Shown here: positions 17,603 to 27,898 of the stretch, piece by piece | Numbering within the stretch: position 1 is the stretch's first letter | How the letters are laid out: the number at the start of each line of letters is the position of its first letter | Source: Pseudomonadota bacterium | GTDB taxonomy: Bacteria; Pseudomonadota; Alphaproteobacteria; Acetobacterales; Acetobacteraceae | NCBI GenBank assembly: GCA_021805565.1 | Contig: JAJZFA010000021.1 | Span: 62,001-126,000 of the forward strand | Length of the DNA: 64,000 nt | Direction: 5' to 3' | The notes under the pieces: generated by a model | Seen by the model: only the letters and a program-made list of their open reading frames with translations | What the model was told of the DNA's origin: nothing | The model's database searches: none | Program-made: the position numbers and the translations under genes

Positions 17603-18343
17603 TCAGGCTTCCGCCGCTTTGCGCGCCAGCGCTTCCTCGGCCGAGGCAATCCCGCCATGCGCGGCCGACCAGGCGACCGGGTTTTCCAGGAAACGGCGCA
17701 CTTCCGACAGCGCGGCCTCGGAGAAATACGGGCGATCCTTGCAGGCTTCCAACACGTCCCACCACGTACAAAGACTGTGCAGCGTGATGTCCATGTTGGC
17801 CAGGGTTTCGAAGGCGCCTGGAAAAACACCGTAGAAGAAGACAACGAAAGCGTGGTTGACGATGGCGCCGGCATCGCGAAGGGCGTTGACGAAGCGAATT
17901 TTAGATCCGCCATCGGTGGTCAGGTCTTCAACCAGCAACGTACGCTTACCGACGGGCACATCGCCCTCGATCAGCGCGTTGCGGCCGAAACCCTTGGGCT
18001 TCTTGCGAACATAGGACATCGGCGCGGCCATACGATCGGCAATCCAGGCGGCAAAGGGAATCCCCGCGGTTTCCCCCCCCGCCACGGTCTCGATACTTTC
18101 GTAGCCGACGTGACGGTCGATCTTCTCGACCGCCAGATCGCAGATTTTAGCCCGGGCGCGCGGGAAATAGATGATGCGGCGGCAATCTATATAGACGGGC
18201 GACTTCCAGCCGGATGTGAACGTATAAGGCTCCTCCGGACGGAAATTGACGGCCTTGATTTCCAGCAGGATTCGCGCGGCGGTCAGCGCCGCATCACGAT
18301 CCCACCCTGTCGCGGACGTGGAGGCATGAGCAGGCTTGGCCAT
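17603..18343 (-). CDS. pyrE: Orotate phosphoribosyltransferase
   Basis: A 246-residue type I phosphoribosyltransferase. The PRPP loop [11 protein letters not shown] is clear, as are [15 protein letters not shown] and [11 protein letters not shown], which place it as PyrE, converting orotate to OMP in pyrimidine synthesis. The start is the ATG at 18341-18343 with AAAGGA nine bases upstream; a longer frame to 18394 lacks support. It is slightly longer than the usual 210-230 residues, with extra helical sequence at the C-terminus. Confidence 0.93.
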   Translation of the reverse strand: MAKPAHASTSATGWDRDAALTAARILLEIKAVNFRPEEPYTFTSGWKSPVYIDCRRIIYFPRARAKICDLAVEKIDRHVGYESIETVAGGETAGIPFAAWIADRMAAPMSYVRKKPKGFGRNALIEGDVPVGKRTLLVEDLTTDGGSKIRFVNALRDAGAIVNHAFVVFFYGVFPGAFETLANMDITLHSLCTWWDVLEACKDRPYFSEAALSEVRRFLENPVAWSAAHGGIASAEEALARKAAEA

Positions 18344-18390
18344 CGGTCGCGGTCCTTTGTCGCGGGTTCGGTGAATCGCTGATAGCCGAT

Positions 18391-18421
18391 CCACGGGTCT
18401 GGCGACAGTGCCAGATCGTGG
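18391..18421 (-). terminator. Stem-loop after the dihaem cytochrome gene, possible terminator
   Basis: CCACG plus TCTGGC pair with GCCAGA plus CGTGG across a small GG/T internal loop and a 6-base apical loop. It lies between the stop of the cytochrome gene (18465) and pyrE. There is no T run after it, so intrinsic termination is uncertain; it may instead protect the 3' end of the puf transcript. Confidence 0.35.
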
Positions 18422-18464
18422 AGTCCCACAGCCTCATGCCTGCCGGCACAGCCAATAAAAGCCG

Positions 18465-19433
18465 CTAATTCGCGGGCAACGGCTCAGGATTGGCCGACAA
18501 TGACCGCAGATAGGCAATCACGTCCGCGCGCTCTTTCGCGTTTTTGATCCCCACGAACGACATCCGCGTTCCCGGCGCATAAGCGCTCGGTTTGGTCAGC
18601 CACTCATTCAGTTCGGCGTATGTCCAGGGACCCGTCTTGGCTTTCAGCGCGGCGGAGTAGTTGAACCCCTCCATATGGCCATGCGGCGCCCCCAGCACGC
18701 CGTACAGGTTCGGCCCAAGGCCGGCCTTGCCGCCGTCGGCGAATGTATGACACGCCACGCAGCCCAGCTTCCTGGTGTCGGCCTCCCCGGTCGCCGCATC
18801 GGCCGAGGCGAGCAGCGTATCGATCGGGGGCTCCGTCGGCGCGGCCGGGGCCGCGGTGGCGGCCGGGGCCGGCGCGGCTGCCGCTTCCGCGACCGGTGCC
18901 GGCAGCGGTTCGGGCCGCGGCGACAAGGTGTGCAGGTAATCGATGACGTTCGCCCGGTCCTGATCGTTGGCGATCCCGGCATAGGTCATGCGGGTGCCGG
19001 GCGCATAGGCGGCCGGCTTACGGAGCCATTCGTTCAATTCGTCGAACGTCCAGGGCCCGGTCTTGGCTTTCAGCGCATCGGAATAATTGAACCCCACCAT
19101 GTGCGCGTGCGGGCCACCGACAACATTATAAAGATTCGGGCCGATACCGGCTTTGCCGCCTTCATTGACGGAATGGCAGGCTTCGCAAACCTTTTTTACA
19201 TAGGCCTGACCGGCCCCGACATCGGCTTTGGCCAGCAGATTAGCGATCGGCGGAGATGGAGCCAGTGCGGGTGTGGCTGCCGCGGCGGCAGGTTCAGGAA
19301 CATCGATTTTAATCGCTGTCTTGGACGGTGCGTGTTCATTGACCAGAATCGTGCCCACGGTCCCTGACAAGAAGAAGACTATCCCGGCAACCAGCACCGC
19401 CGCGATACCCTTGTTTGCCTCCATCGAATCCAT
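18465..19433 (-). CDS. Membrane-anchored tandem dihaem cytochrome c (cytochrome c-552/cy-like)
   Basis: A 322-residue protein: one N-terminal membrane segment (residues 10-30, uncleaved anchor likely), an Ala/Pro linker, then two near-identical class I cytochrome c domains joined by a second Ala/Pro linker (about 176-203). Haem sites are C83-EA-CH87 and C225-VA-CH229; axial Met candidates are M149 and M291, both in AYAPGTRM. Each domain resembles the membrane-bound CycM/cytochrome cy group. It follows pufC by 68 bases on the same strand, so it may carry electrons from the bc1 complex to PufC. That role is inferred. Confidence 0.85.
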   Translation of the reverse strand: MDSMEANKGIAAVLVAGIVFFLSGTVGTILVNEHAPSKTAIKIDVPEPAAAAATPALAPSPPIANLLAKADVGAGQAYVKKVCEACHSVNEGGKAGIGPNLYNVVGGPHAHMVGFNYSDALKAKTGPWTFDELNEWLRKPAAYAPGTRMTYAGIANDQDRANVIDYLHTLSPRPEPLPAPVAEAAAAPAPAATAAPAAPTEPPIDTLLASADAATGEADTRKLGCVACHTFADGGKAGLGPNLYGVLGAPHGHMEGFNYSAALKAKTGPWTYAELNEWLTKPSAYAPGTRMSFVGIKNAKERADVIAYLRSLSANPEPLPAN

Positions 19434-19448
19434 GCCGGCCTAGCTCCC

Positions 19449-19479
19449 ATCCACCGGGTTCATCCCGAACCCGGTGGAT
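19449..19479 (-). promoter_or_regulatory. Perfect 13-bp intercistronic hairpin after pufC
   Basis: ATCCACCGGGTTC (19449-19461) and its exact complement GAACCCGGTGGAT (19467-19479) enclose a 5-base loop. It fills most of the 68-base gap between pufC and the dihaem cytochrome gene. No T run follows on the minus strand, so it is more likely an mRNA-stability element or a leaky attenuator that sets the cytochrome level below that of puf. Confidence 0.7.
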
Positions 19480-19501
19480 ATCGTCGCAATGCACCTGTTG
19501 T

Positions 19502-20515
19502 CTAGTGCGTCACGGTCAGTTCTGGAAAATCCTTCGCCATGCCAACCCCGAACAGCGGCTTATAGACGCCATTGTGACAGGTCGCACAGTTCACCTTCGG
19601 GGAATCGCCATCCACCCCCAACCGGGCCACCGGAAATGTCGCGTGCAACGGATCGAGGTAGTCGTTGTTCAAATCGCGGACCATGCGGATGCCATACCAG
19701 GCAGTGGCACGCTGTGGCGTGCTCTGGTCCCAGTCCGTGAACGACCGGGTATTATGGCAATAGGTGCAGTTGACCCCGAGCGACTGGGAGAAATTCATCA
19801 TCAGGGCGTAGGTCCACTCGGTTTGTTTGATCGACTTGCGGTCGCCGGACGGCAAGGCGGTCTGGGACGCGATGCGGATATCGGAATCATGCTCCAGAAA
19901 CGGCGTGAACGGATCGAACGGCAGCGATGTATCGCGGGCGACGGCGGTTGGGTGGTTCTTACCGGCCGGCATCTGCGCCATACCGCCGGCCTGCAATGGG
20001 CCAGGGTTGTTGAACCAGATGTTGGCCGGAACCGGCTGACCGCGATGACAGGTATAGCACGTGACCCCCGTGGCGGCGACGTGGGGTTTCCAGTCGGCGT
20101 TGATATGACGCACCATCTGCAACATGCGGCGCGCCACTACCTTGGTATAAAGCCCGTCCGACGCCATGTTATTGACATCGTGGCAATACGCGCAGCCCTG
20201 GGCGGGCGCCACCCAGGTCGTCATGGATGCCATCAGGCGGGTAAAGTTACCGACGCTTTCGTCGCCCAGTACCTTCACATTCTTATAGACCGCACCCGCT
20301 TTCGGTCCTGCATCCGGAAGCGCCGGTAGAGACGCCGGAATTTTATTCGCGGCCAGTTCCTTGGATACGCTCCGCGGATTGTAGATCTCATCCATGCCCG
20401 TGCCGCGGTATCCGCGCTGAATACTGTCCATCGGCGGACGTTCGGCTTGCACCAGGATCACGGCGGCGACGGCCAGTACCGCGCCGCCCGCGGCCATGCG
20501 AAGAGCGAAGCTCAT
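19502..20515 (-). CDS. pufC: Reaction-centre tetrahaem cytochrome c subunit
   Basis: A 337-residue periplasmic subunit that re-reduces the photo-oxidised special pair. Four haem sites are visible: C108-AY-CH, C153-YT-CH, C250-TY-CH and C310-[18 protein letters not shown] after the N-terminal hydrophobic stretch is the usual PufC opening. The N-terminus (residues 8-22 hydrophobic) has no cysteine, so the lipoprotein anchor known from Blastochloris is absent; the segment is either cleaved or kept as a transmembrane anchor. The start overlaps the pufM stop (ATGA, 20512-20515). Confidence 0.96.
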   Translation of the reverse strand: MSFALRMAAGGAVLAVAAVILVQAERPPMDSIQRGYRGTGMDEIYNPRSVSKELAANKIPASLPALPDAGPKAGAVYKNVKVLGDESVGNFTRLMASMTTWVAPAQGCAYCHDVNNMASDGLYTKVVARRMLQMVRHINADWKPHVAATGVTCYTCHRGQPVPANIWFNNPGPLQAGGMAQMPAGKNHPTAVARDTSLPFDPFTPFLEHDSDIRIASQTALPSGDRKSIKQTEWTYALMMNFSQSLGVNCTYCHNTRSFTDWDQSTPQRATAWYGIRMVRDLNNDYLDPLHATFPVARLGVDGDSPKVNCATCHNGVYKPLFGVGMAKDFPELTVTH

Positions 20516-21495
20516 TTCGGCGCTCCCATAACGGAGGTCAGCGACGGATCGGCGACATGCGGGAACACAATGGGATAAAATGGCGCAATCCCGTGCTTGA
20601 CGCCCCACAGATACCAGTTATCGACGACCGTACCGGTCAGCAGGATGCCGATGCCGCCGGTCAGCGGGCACAGCACCGCGAACCACCAGCCCCAGCGATG
20701 AAACGACTCGAACGTCGCGTTGAACCCCATCGTCCAGCGCCAGAACAATGCGCCGCGTTCCGCTGCCGTGCCCCGGTCGGTGATCTGCTCTACCTCGCGT
20801 TCCCCGCCGAAGCGGCTGACCGCCAGGATGGTGCCGCCGTGCATCGCGAACAGCACCGCGCAACCGTACAGAAAGGCGATCGAAAGCATATGGAACGGGT
20901 TGTAGAACAGGTTGCCGTACCGGATGGAGAAGGCGGCGGTCCAGTCCAGGTGGGGAAAGATGCCGAACGGCACGGCCTCGGCCCAGCTTCCCATCAGGAT
21001 GGGACGAATGAAGCCCAGCACCAGATACAGCCAGATCGCCGCCGCGAACGCCCACGCCGTATGCGTGCCCAGGCCCAGCGCGATCGCCCGGCGGTACATA
21101 CGGGTCCACCACAGCAAAATCGATGCCGTCAGGAAGAACCCGGCCATCAGCCACCAGCCGCCTTGCGCCAGCGGCGGAATGTGCAGCCCGTAGGCCGGCG
21201 GCGGCGGCTCCAGCGCCAGCCAGGGCAGTTGCCGGATGAACTGGATCGGACTCCAATCGACCGACGCCCACATGTTCAATCCGATGATCTCGAAGGCAAT
21301 GAAGCCACAGATCAACGATGCGATCCCGGTGAAGCCGAGGTAGATCGGCCCGACCTGGGCGTCGCCGATCATCCCCAGCAGCCGGGAATGAAACGGTGTG
21401 CCGGTACGATCCCAACTGCCGCGCGGCAGGGAAGACCCACCATGGACCGGACCCCGGACCTGAACGCGGGTAAATATGTTCTGATATTCCGCCAT
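20512..21495 (-). CDS. pufM: Photosynthetic reaction centre M subunit
   Basis: A 327-residue integral membrane subunit with five transmembrane helices. Ligands fall on the standard numbering: H182 (accessory BChl region), H202 (special pair), H219 and H266 plus E234 (non-haem iron). WWxxR loops and [19 protein letters not shown] are typical of the QA side. It follows pufL by 21 bases and overlaps pufC by four. The C-terminal tail is short, consistent with a PufC-containing centre. Confidence 0.98.
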   Translation of the reverse strand: MAEYQNIFTRVQVRGPVHGGSSLPRGSWDRTGTPFHSRLLGMIGDAQVGPIYLGFTGIASLICGFIAFEIIGLNMWASVDWSPIQFIRQLPWLALEPPPPAYGLHIPPLAQGGWWLMAGFFLTASILLWWTRMYRRAIALGLGTHTAWAFAAAIWLYLVLGFIRPILMGSWAEAVPFGIFPHLDWTAAFSIRYGNLFYNPFHMLSIAFLYGCAVLFAMHGGTILAVSRFGGEREVEQITDRGTAAERGALFWRWTMGFNATFESFHRWGWWFAVLCPLTGGIGILLTGTVVDNWYLWGVKHGIAPFYPIVFPHVADPSLTSVMGAPK

Positions 21496-21516
21496 TGTTG
21501 CCTCCCCGTTGCCGAC

Positions 21517-22344
21517 TTAGTGCGCCCAAATCGGAAGATTGAGCCACCAGCCCCACCATTCCGGCCAACCCCGGCTCCAGAACGGACCGCTGATGACGAT
21601 GCAGACCGCACTCCAGAACGCGGCGGAAACGGCCAGGAACAGCCCCAGGCGATGAATACCCAGGGTGCCGATCGAATAGCCGATCGTATCGCGGAAGTAG
21701 GCGTTTTCCTGCTCCGCCGACTTTACCGCCTCGCCCCGCGCGGGGTTGGCGGCCGACAGCACCAACGATCCATGCAGCGCCAGAGCCATTACGTTGGTAA
21801 AGAAGAAACTCACCGCCAGCATATGCGCCGGATTGTAGTGGAAATGCAGATACTGGTATCCGGTGTTGGACACCCAGTCCAAATGGCTCATGATCCCGTA
21901 AGGGAACCCGAAGCCCCAGGCACCCATCAGCACCGGACGAACGACTTCCAGGCTGATATAGGCCAGGATGGCGAAGGCGTAAGCGAAGGGGATGTGCATG
22001 CCCATACCCAGCTTGCGGGCAATCTCGGCCTGCCGCAGCGCCCAGGAGCAAAACGCCCCGATCGCGCAAATGGTGATCAATTGCCATAACCCGCCGCGGG
22101 CCAGCGGCGCGAACGCCAGGCCGTAGCTCAGGTCGGGCGGTGCGATATTGATCCGCCAGACATTCCAGGTTGGCCCGATCGCCGCGCCCCAGACAATCAA
22201 CGCCGTACCGAGGATGGCGAAGAACGCGGTCGTTACGCCGAAAAATCCGACGAAAAACGGTCCCACCCAAAAATCGAACAGGTCGCCGCCGATCAGGGTG
22301 CCTCCCCGAACGCGGTATTTCCTTTCAAAACTGAGCATAGCCAT
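21517..22344 (-). CDS. pufL: Photosynthetic reaction centre L subunit
   Basis: A 275-residue five-helix subunit. [12 protein letters not shown] and [12 protein letters not shown] form the conserved N-terminus. H154, H174, H191 and H231 are one residue offset from the usual L153/173/190/230 set, as expected with the MAM start. That start (ATG at 22342-22344) has GGAG nine bases upstream; an upstream ATG at 22359 overlaps this ribosome site and is not used. It binds half of the special pair and QB. Confidence 0.98.
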   Translation of the reverse strand: MAMLSFERKYRVRGGTLIGGDLFDFWVGPFFVGFFGVTTAFFAILGTALIVWGAAIGPTWNVWRINIAPPDLSYGLAFAPLARGGLWQLITICAIGAFCSWALRQAEIARKLGMGMHIPFAYAFAILAYISLEVVRPVLMGAWGFGFPYGIMSHLDWVSNTGYQYLHFHYNPAHMLAVSFFFTNVMALALHGSLVLSAANPARGEAVKSAEQENAYFRDTIGYSIGTLGIHRLGLFLAVSAAFWSAVCIVISGPFWSRGWPEWWGWWLNLPIWAH

Positions 22345-22376
22345 CGCCAGGGTCTCCATACACCAGGATCATCGAT

Positions 22377-22420
22377 GGGCGGGAAGCGGTGCCGGACGGA
22401 GCGGGATAGCCTCCCCGCCC
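22377..22420 (-). promoter_or_regulatory. GC-rich pufA-pufL intercistronic hairpin
   Basis: On the minus strand GGGCGGGGAGGC (22420-22409) pairs with GCTTCCCGCCC (22387-22377), giving seven consecutive G-C pairs plus further pairs around one bulge. A stem-loop in this gap is known in Rhodobacter to protect the upstream pufBA message and so give more LH1 than reaction-centre polypeptide. The same function is inferred here from position and stability. Confidence 0.75.
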
Positions 22421-22440
22421 GCCACCGTATCCAGACACGG

Positions 22441-22626
22441 TTACTTCGCGGACGACGGCAACGGTGCCATTTCGGACGCGGTCATTCCGTGATGCGGACC
22501 TTCCAACCAGTTGAACCGGTCGGTGCTGAGCAGAATAAAGTGAATCAGCAACGCCAGCACGAACAGAAAGACGCTCAACGCAACGAGCACCCGCCTGGGA
22601 TCGAAAAGCAGCCAAAGTCTCCACAT
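22441..22626 (-). CDS. pufA: Light-harvesting LH1 alpha polypeptide
   Basis: A 61-residue single-helix antenna protein beginning [12 protein letters not shown], the standard alpha opening. The BChl-binding His is H29 in ALLIHF, and the helix runs about residues 12-35. The C-terminal 25 residues are polar. It follows pufB by 12 bases and precedes the intercistronic hairpin. One alpha/beta pair per LH1 subunit surrounds the reaction centre. Confidence 0.97.
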   Translation of the reverse strand: MWRLWLLFDPRRVLVALSVFLFVLALLIHFILLSTDRFNWLEGPHHGMTASEMAPLPSSAK

Positions 22627-22638
22627 GTTCGCTTCCTC

Positions 22639-22869
22639 CTAAACGAGTTGCGAGATTGTATGGGCAACAAGGCCGCCGGCATCGTTCAGCCACGAAGTGG
22701 CATAGCCGTGCGCGCCCGGAAGCCAGGGACGCCATTGCCACGCAAGGAAATGCGCGACGATCGCGACCACGGTGAAGACGATAAAGCTCGTGATAAAGAT
22801 ACCGTGGAACTCTTTCGCCTCCGATTCAGTCATCCCCGTTACCGAGGCCCCTCCTGGATTCATAGCCAT
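22639..22869 (-). CDS. pufB: Light-harvesting LH1 beta polypeptide with C-terminal extension
   Basis: A 76-residue antenna protein: [13 protein letters not shown] before the helix, H22 and the BChl ligand H40 (AIVAHF), then WQWRPWLPG. Most LH1 beta chains end within a few residues of RPW(L/V)PG. Here 24 further residues follow ([14 protein letters not shown] to SQLV). The start is the ATG at 22867-22869 with GGAG nine bases upstream; an ATG two codons in is an alternative. It is the first puf gene, 120 bases after bchZ. No pufQ or pufX is present. Confidence 0.96.
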   Translation of the reverse strand: MAMNPGGASVTGMTESEAKEFHGIFITSFIVFTVVAIVAHFLAWQWRPWLPGAHGYATSWLNDAGGLVAHTISQLV

Positions 22870-22989
22870 ATGGTTGCACTCCAGTCTCAGCCTTACGGCC
22901 GTTGCCGCGCCCATCCCGCGCGGCTGGGTTTGCCGTGGATACCGGGGCACGGCCCCCATTCCGCCGGCGATACCGGGGAATTTCGCTGT

Positions 22990-24435
22990 TCATGCCAACT
23001 GTCTCTCAGCCAGCGCCCCGGCGACGTCCACCGCGGCGACGCGGTCCCGGCCAGCCTGGCGAACAGTCATTTCGACACGATCGCGTAACCGCTTCGCCGC
23101 TGAAATGCGGACCAGAAACGGTTCGGTCTCGATGTGGTCGCCGAACACCAGCAGCGCGTCTTCGTCCCACGGACAACTTGCGTCCAGGCGGGCAGGGGTC
23201 GCTTCGATCTTATCGAGATCGGTGCCCAGCGGCAGGATATTGAACAGCGCGTCGAACAGCGCATTGCAGAATTCCTGCACGATATACGTCGCGCCGGCAT
23301 ACCCCATGAACGGCGTGCCGGTCGCTCGGCGAACGATCGCACCGGGAAACGATGCCGGTATATACATGCTGCGATTGCCCATTTCGGCCGCGTACATGCG
23401 TTCGTTATAAGATCCGAACAGCACCAGCGGCGGGCTGGCGCGCAGCGACGCCCGCACCGCCGCGTTATCCGGCTTCACGCCGGCGCTGCGGGACACCGCC
23501 AATGTGCAGGGAATGCCCATCTCGTCTTCCAGGAATTGCCGCATGCCGCGCGCATAGGTGTCGGTCGCGACCACGGCGAACGAAGCCGTCGGGAAGAAAT
23601 CCTGCGTCACGCTGCGCCATAAATCCCAGATCGGCTTGATCGTGGTGTGCTTCTCGCGCTCGATGAACGGTTCCGGATCGAGTCCGGTCAGTTCTCCGAG
23701 CGCGCGCAAGAAGTTCGTGGTGGCAAAAAGCCCGATCGGCGCCTGTAAATAAGGACGGTCAAGTTCCTCGCAGAGCTTGCGGCCGAATTCACGATACATG
23801 CAAACATTCACGTCCGCTTGGGGAAGACGCGGTATGTCGTCGATGTGAGCGCCGATCGGGAAACTGAGATTGATTTCGCAGCCGATGCCTTCGATCAGGC
23901 GCCGGATTTCCGCGAGGTCGGACGGCATGTTGAACGTGCCGTATATCGGGCCGATAATATTGACGCGCGGTCTGGCGCCCTCGGGCCGCTTGTAAGGCTT
24001 CGGCTTGCCCCGCTTGGCGCCGAATTCGGACCACAGCCAGTAGATCGCCCGGTCCGCCGCCTGCCACTGATCCTCATCGATGGTGCGCGGCACGAACCGC
24101 AACAGGTTCGACCCTTCCGGCGTCACCCCGCCACCGATCATTTCGGCGATGCTGCCCGTCACCACCACCGCCGGCATATCCGGATCTTGCGTCGCGGCGG
24201 CCCGCCGCATGGCACCCTCGGTGCCGTTGCGCGACAGGTCCTCCTCGGACAAACCCGTGACCACCACTGGCAATTCGTGCGGCGGCAGCGCGTCGGTGTA
24301 GTGCAGTACCGCCGTGACCGGCAGGTTTTCGCAACCTACCGGGCCGTCGATGATCACGCGCAAACCACGGATGGCGGTGAACGCGTAGACCGCACCCCAG
24401 TAACCGCCCGCCCGGTCGTGATCCAGCACTAACAT
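22990..24435 (-). CDS. bchZ: Chlorophyllide a reductase subunit Z
   Basis: A 481-residue nitrogenase-like catalytic subunit. The start [19 protein letters not shown] matches BchZ exactly and is placed four bases after the bchY stop. C35 (VGCENLPV) is a ligand of the BchY/BchZ iron-sulfur cluster. With BchY it forms the heterotetramer that reduces the C7=C8 bond of chlorophyllide a, using electrons from BchX. The frame extends upstream of the start but that sequence is antisense to bchY and non-homologous. Confidence 0.97.
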   Translation of the reverse strand: MLVLDHDRAGGYWGAVYAFTAIRGLRVIIDGPVGCENLPVTAVLHYTDALPPHELPVVVTGLSEEDLSRNGTEGAMRRAAATQDPDMPAVVVTGSIAEMIGGGVTPEGSNLLRFVPRTIDEDQWQAADRAIYWLWSEFGAKRGKPKPYKRPEGARPRVNIIGPIYGTFNMPSDLAEIRRLIEGIGCEINLSFPIGAHIDDIPRLPQADVNVCMYREFGRKLCEELDRPYLQAPIGLFATTNFLRALGELTGLDPEPFIEREKHTTIKPIWDLWRSVTQDFFPTASFAVVATDTYARGMRQFLEDEMGIPCTLAVSRSAGVKPDNAAVRASLRASPPLVLFGSYNERMYAAEMGNRSMYIPASFPGAIVRRATGTPFMGYAGATYIVQEFCNALFDALFNILPLGTDLDKIEATPARLDASCPWDEDALLVFGDHIETEPFLVRISAAKRLRDRVEMTVRQAGRDRVAAVDVAGALAERQLA

Positions 24436-24439
24436 TGCA

Positions 24440-25927
24440 TCAGGTCCCCACCGCCTGGGTCGCCTTGGCTTTCGCCTCGCGAGCCTTGCGATACCGGTCC
24501 TTCGACCCCGGCGGGTCTTTGGGGATGTCCGTCCAGCCATAACCCGCACTTTCGCCGGCCCCGGCCGAACCGAAAAAGCTGACCATCCGGGCGAACCGTT
24601 CGCGGCCCTTGGTTTGCGCCGCCACGATCGCCGCCAGCGCGCCGGCCCCAGCCGAACCGAACAGCGGGCGGGCGGATACCATGTTGGTAAAGTAAAGCGA
24701 TGGAATACCCAGCGCCTTCGCCTTTTGCACCAGCGGAGTCGTGCCCACCGCCAGATCGGGCATCGCGTCCGTCATCGCCGCGATATCCTGCTCCAGCGAT
24801 GCCCTGTACTGCACATGGGTGCCGCGCGATTCCAGCCAGGCGCGATCCGGCTCGCTCCATTCCGTTTTCGGACAGGCGGTGCCGACATACGGAACGGTCG
24901 CCCCGGCCTCGGTCAGCAGGCGGGCCACCAGAAGTTCGGACCCTTCGTATCCAGACACGGTAATACGCGCCCGAATCGGGTTCGCATCCAATGCGGCCCG
25001 TATTGCCGGCAACGCGCGGGCCTTGGCGGTGTCCGCGCTGATACCGGTGGCGGCGCCGATCGCGTCCAGCCATGCGGCGGTGCCATCGACCCCAACCGGA
25101 CCCGACCCCACAACCTGCCGCCCCGCCGCCCGCATTTCGCGGATCGATGCGGTGTAGAAAGGATGAACCGCGGCGGCCACGGCGCAATCCAGCGCGCCAT
25201 ACAGATCGCGCCATTCGCGCGACGGAACCTGAGGCCCGACCGCGAGACCCATGGGCGCCAGCAGCGCGCCGATGCCAACAGGATCGAGCGGGAACAATTC
25301 GCCGATCGGCGTAACGGTCGGCAGGCCGGCGACCGCACGCGGGCGGGAAACCGGGCCGGACTCGGCTTCAAGCCGGGCGTAGCGCAACATCGCGCCGGAC
25401 AGGACGTCCTTTGCCTCGGCGTGCGTCGGGACGCCGAATCCGGGCACGTCGATGCCGATAATCCTGACGCCGTCGATCACCTTGGGCAACCGGTCCAGCG
25501 GCACGCCGGAAGCCGTGGGCACGCACAGATTGATCACCACCACCGTATCGTAATCGGCGGGTTTGGCGATTTCATAAACCGCGTTGCGGATGTCTTCGTA
25601 AAGCTGGCCGCGCACCAGTGTTTCGGAGTTGAACGGCACGTATCCCACGGATCGCTTGGCCCCGTAGAAATGCGACGTGAAGGTCAGCCCATACACGCAG
25701 CACGCGGACCCGGACAGAATCGTCGCGGTGCGGCGCATGCGTAACCCGATCCGCAGCGCGCCGAACGCCGGGCACATCGATTGCGGCTGGTCGTGCGGGC
25801 CGCGCGGATAATCCGTCAGCAGGCGGTCCAGCGACTCGCTTTTGCCGGCCGACCGGGCGGCTTGCAGCATGGTATCGCGGCCGCCGTGGCAGCCCGATGC
25901 GTCCGCGGGAAGGATCGATCCGTCCAC
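24440..25927 (-). CDS. bchY: Chlorophyllide a reductase subunit Y (GTG start)
   Basis: A 495-residue subunit. Key stretches: GCHGGRDTM with C13, [12 protein letters not shown] with C52, [18 protein letters not shown] with C76/C77, and [13 protein letters not shown]. The start is assigned to GTG at 25925-25927, one base after the bchX stop, with GAAGG eight bases upstream. The first internal ATG would remove the conserved GCH segment. It provides cluster ligands and substrate binding in chlorophyllide a reductase. Confidence 0.95.
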   Translation of the reverse strand: MDGSILPADASGCHGGRDTMLQAARSAGKSESLDRLLTDYPRGPHDQPQSMCPAFGALRIGLRMRRTATILSGSACCVYGLTFTSHFYGAKRSVGYVPFNSETLVRGQLYEDIRNAVYEIAKPADYDTVVVINLCVPTASGVPLDRLPKVIDGVRIIGIDVPGFGVPTHAEAKDVLSGAMLRYARLEAESGPVSRPRAVAGLPTVTPIGELFPLDPVGIGALLAPMGLAVGPQVPSREWRDLYGALDCAVAAAVHPFYTASIREMRAAGRQVVGSGPVGVDGTAAWLDAIGAATGISADTAKARALPAIRAALDANPIRARITVSGYEGSELLVARLLTEAGATVPYVGTACPKTEWSEPDRAWLESRGTHVQYRASLEQDIAAMTDAMPDLAVGTTPLVQKAKALGIPSLYFTNMVSARPLFGSAGAGALAAIVAAQTKGRERFARMVSFFGSAGAGESAGYGWTDIPKDPPGSKDRYRKAREAKAKATQAVGT

Positions 25928-25928
25928 C

Positions 25929-26921
25929 TCAGGCGCCTTCGTAAATAACTTCGAGGGACGGTTTGTCCAGCACCGTGGCCGCGCACATGTCGTCCATCGT
26001 GGCGGGAAGCAGCACCACGTCGCGGCCGACCGCATCGCCCGCGAACAATCCCAGCAGCAGGTCGTGGGTCAGCGGCGACGGCCGTACCGGCGGGGCCAGC
26101 GCCACCTGTTCGGCGAGTTGCTCGAATACCGAGGCCCAGCGGCCGCCGGGCTTGCCGATAATTTCGTAGTTCGCGCTTTTACGGCGAATGTCGTCGTCGG
26201 CCGGAATCGCCGACAGCACGGGAATGCCCACCTTTTCGGCGAATGCGTGCGCCTCGCCGGTGCCGTCGTCTTTGTTGATGACCATGCCGGCCACGCCGAC
26301 ATTGCCGCCCAGTTTGCGGAAGTAATCCACCGCCGAACACACGTTGTTCGCGACATACAGCGACTGCAGATCGTTCGACGCGACAACGATCACCTTCTGG
26401 CACATGTCGCGGGCGATCGGCAGGCCGAAGCCGCCGCACACCACGTCGCCCAGGAAATCCAGCAGAACATAATCGAAGCCCCACTCATGAAAGCCTAGTT
26501 TTTCCAGCAGTTCGAAACCGTGGATAATGCCGCGCCCGCCGCACCCGCGCCCCACTTCCGGGCCGCCCAGTTCCATCGCGAACACACCGTCGCGCTTGAA
26601 GCAGACATCGCCGATTTTCACCGCCTCGCCGGCCAGTTTCTTCTTGGCCGATGTTTCGATAATGGTCGGGCAGCTTCTGCCGCCGAACAACAGCGACGTG
26701 GTGTCGCTTTTCGGGTCGCAGCCGATCAGCAGCACACGCTTACCCTGCTGCGCCATCATGTAAGACAGGTTCGCCAGCGTGAAGCTTTTGCCGATGCCGC
26801 CCTTGCCATAGATGGCGATGATCTGGGTTTCTTTCTTCGCGGGACCGGAGGCCGGCGCATCGGGTTCGATCGCCGCCTCCTCGCGCAGCCGCGACAGTGC
26901 CGCATCGAAAGGTGCGTTCAT
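25929..26921 (-). CDS. bchX: Chlorophyllide a reductase iron protein subunit X
   Basis: A 330-residue NifH/BchL-like ATPase. The P-loop GKGGIGKS lies at residues 39-46. Cluster cysteines are C127 (GRGCGG) and C162 (DVVCGG). It transfers electrons to BchYZ with ATP hydrolysis. The start overlaps the bchC stop in an ATGA (26918-26921). The N-terminus is a variable, Ala/Pro/Glu-rich 30 residues, as in other BchX proteins. Confidence 0.97.
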   Translation of the reverse strand: MNAPFDAALSRLREEAAIEPDAPASGPAKKETQIIAIYGKGGIGKSFTLANLSYMMAQQGKRVLLIGCDPKSDTTSLLFGGRSCPTIIETSAKKKLAGEAVKIGDVCFKRDGVFAMELGGPEVGRGCGGRGIIHGFELLEKLGFHEWGFDYVLLDFLGDVVCGGFGLPIARDMCQKVIVVASNDLQSLYVANNVCSAVDYFRKLGGNVGVAGMVINKDDGTGEAHAFAEKVGIPVLSAIPADDDIRRKSANYEIIGKPGGRWASVFEQLAEQVALAPPVRPSPLTHDLLLGLFAGDAVGRDVVLLPATMDDMCAATVLDKPSLEVIYEGA

Positions 26922-27853
26922 GCGTGGTGTCTCCAATCCAAAATCATTTTCAGGCAGGCGGGTTCGCCGAACGCCGTCCGGTAGGCCGTGTCCGCGTCCA
27001 GCGCGTCGGTGCGGTGCGTGATCAACCCGTCCAGCGACAGGCTTCCATCCGCGATCGTCCGGCGGATCGTTTCCAGATCGGCGGGCTGCCATTGCGCGGC
27101 GATCCGCAGCCGGACTTCTCGCATGAAGGCCATCGGGAAGGCGAACGACAAGCGATCGGCGTAAAATCCGGCCAGCACGATTTCGCCGCCGGTCGCCAAC
27201 CGTCCGATCAGCGTGTCGAGCAGCCCCGAGTCGCCGCTGGCGTCGCAAATGCAGGCGTAATCGCGCCGCGTGTCGTTGTCGGGATGCAGAACCTCGTACC
27301 CCTGCGCGCCATGCACGCGCACCGGGTTTGTCTCCCAGACCGTGGGCGGGGCACCGCCCGCGGCCAGGACAAGCCGGACAAGCAACCGGCCGAGGACGCC
27401 GTGCCCGACAATCAGGTCCGGCAAGGTTCCGCCCGCGATCGCATGTTGCGCGGTCGCGGCCAAAGCCATCAGAACGCCGCGTTCGCCCAAAGCCGCATCG
27501 ATCGCCACCGCCCGTCCCGCGGGCACGACAAGGCGAGAGGCCGAACCGCCGAACAGGCCGCGAACAGGGCCGAAACAGGATGCGCCCGGCACGAAAACGG
27601 TCTCGCCCACGCGCTTTTGGGTGCCGGAACCGGCGGCGACAATGCGCCCAACCGACTCATATCCGGGCACCAGCGGATATCCCATGCCGGGAAACGGCGG
27701 CATCCGGCCCTGCCACAGCAGGCGTTCCGTGCCGGTGCTGATGCCGCTCCACGCGATATCGACAACCACATCCAAATCGCCGGGCGGGGTCAGCGCAAGG
27801 CGGCTGACCGAGAGGTTTTCCGGGGTGTTCAGAACGACGGCCAGTGCTTCCAT
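26918..27853 (-). CDS. bchC: 3-hydroxyethyl bacteriochlorophyllide a dehydrogenase
   Basis: A 311-residue MDR-type dehydrogenase that oxidises the C3 hydroxyethyl group to acetyl, the last ring modification before esterification. It starts [14 protein letters not shown], like other BchC proteins; [14 protein letters not shown] and VPGYESVGR are conserved. An earlier ATG (27904) is rejected because the likely promoter overlaps it. The GGAGG before the chosen ATG has only two bases of spacing, which is unusual. It is the first gene of a bchCXYZ-puf superoperon. Confidence 0.95.
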   Translation of the reverse strand: MEALAVVLNTPENLSVSRLALTPPGDLDVVVDIAWSGISTGTERLLWQGRMPPFPGMGYPLVPGYESVGRIVAAGSGTQKRVGETVFVPGASCFGPVRGLFGGSASRLVVPAGRAVAIDAALGERGVLMALAATAQHAIAGGTLPDLIVGHGVLGRLLVRLVLAAGGAPPTVWETNPVRVHGAQGYEVLHPDNDTRRDYACICDASGDSGLLDTLIGRLATGGEIVLAGFYADRLSFAFPMAFMREVRLRIAAQWQPADLETIRRTIADGSLSLDGLITHRTDALDADTAYRTAFGEPACLKMILDWRHHA

Positions 27854-27898
27854 TTCCTCCCCCCCACCGGTTATCCGGCCCCTTGGTATCGGCGTATG

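Noticed and set aside
20557-22089. 510-codon plus-strand frame opposite pufLM
   Set aside because: Antisense shadow, rich in Arg, Gln and Pro, with no motif or ribosome site.
20618-22270. 550-codon minus-strand frame across pufL and pufM
   Set aside because: It is an alternative frame of the reaction-centre genes, whose ligands and lengths are perfect; long shadow frames are expected at this GC content.
22870-22989. pufQ between bchZ and pufB
   Set aside because: The 120-base gap is too short and has no suitable frame; pufX is also absent after pufM, where pufC follows directly.
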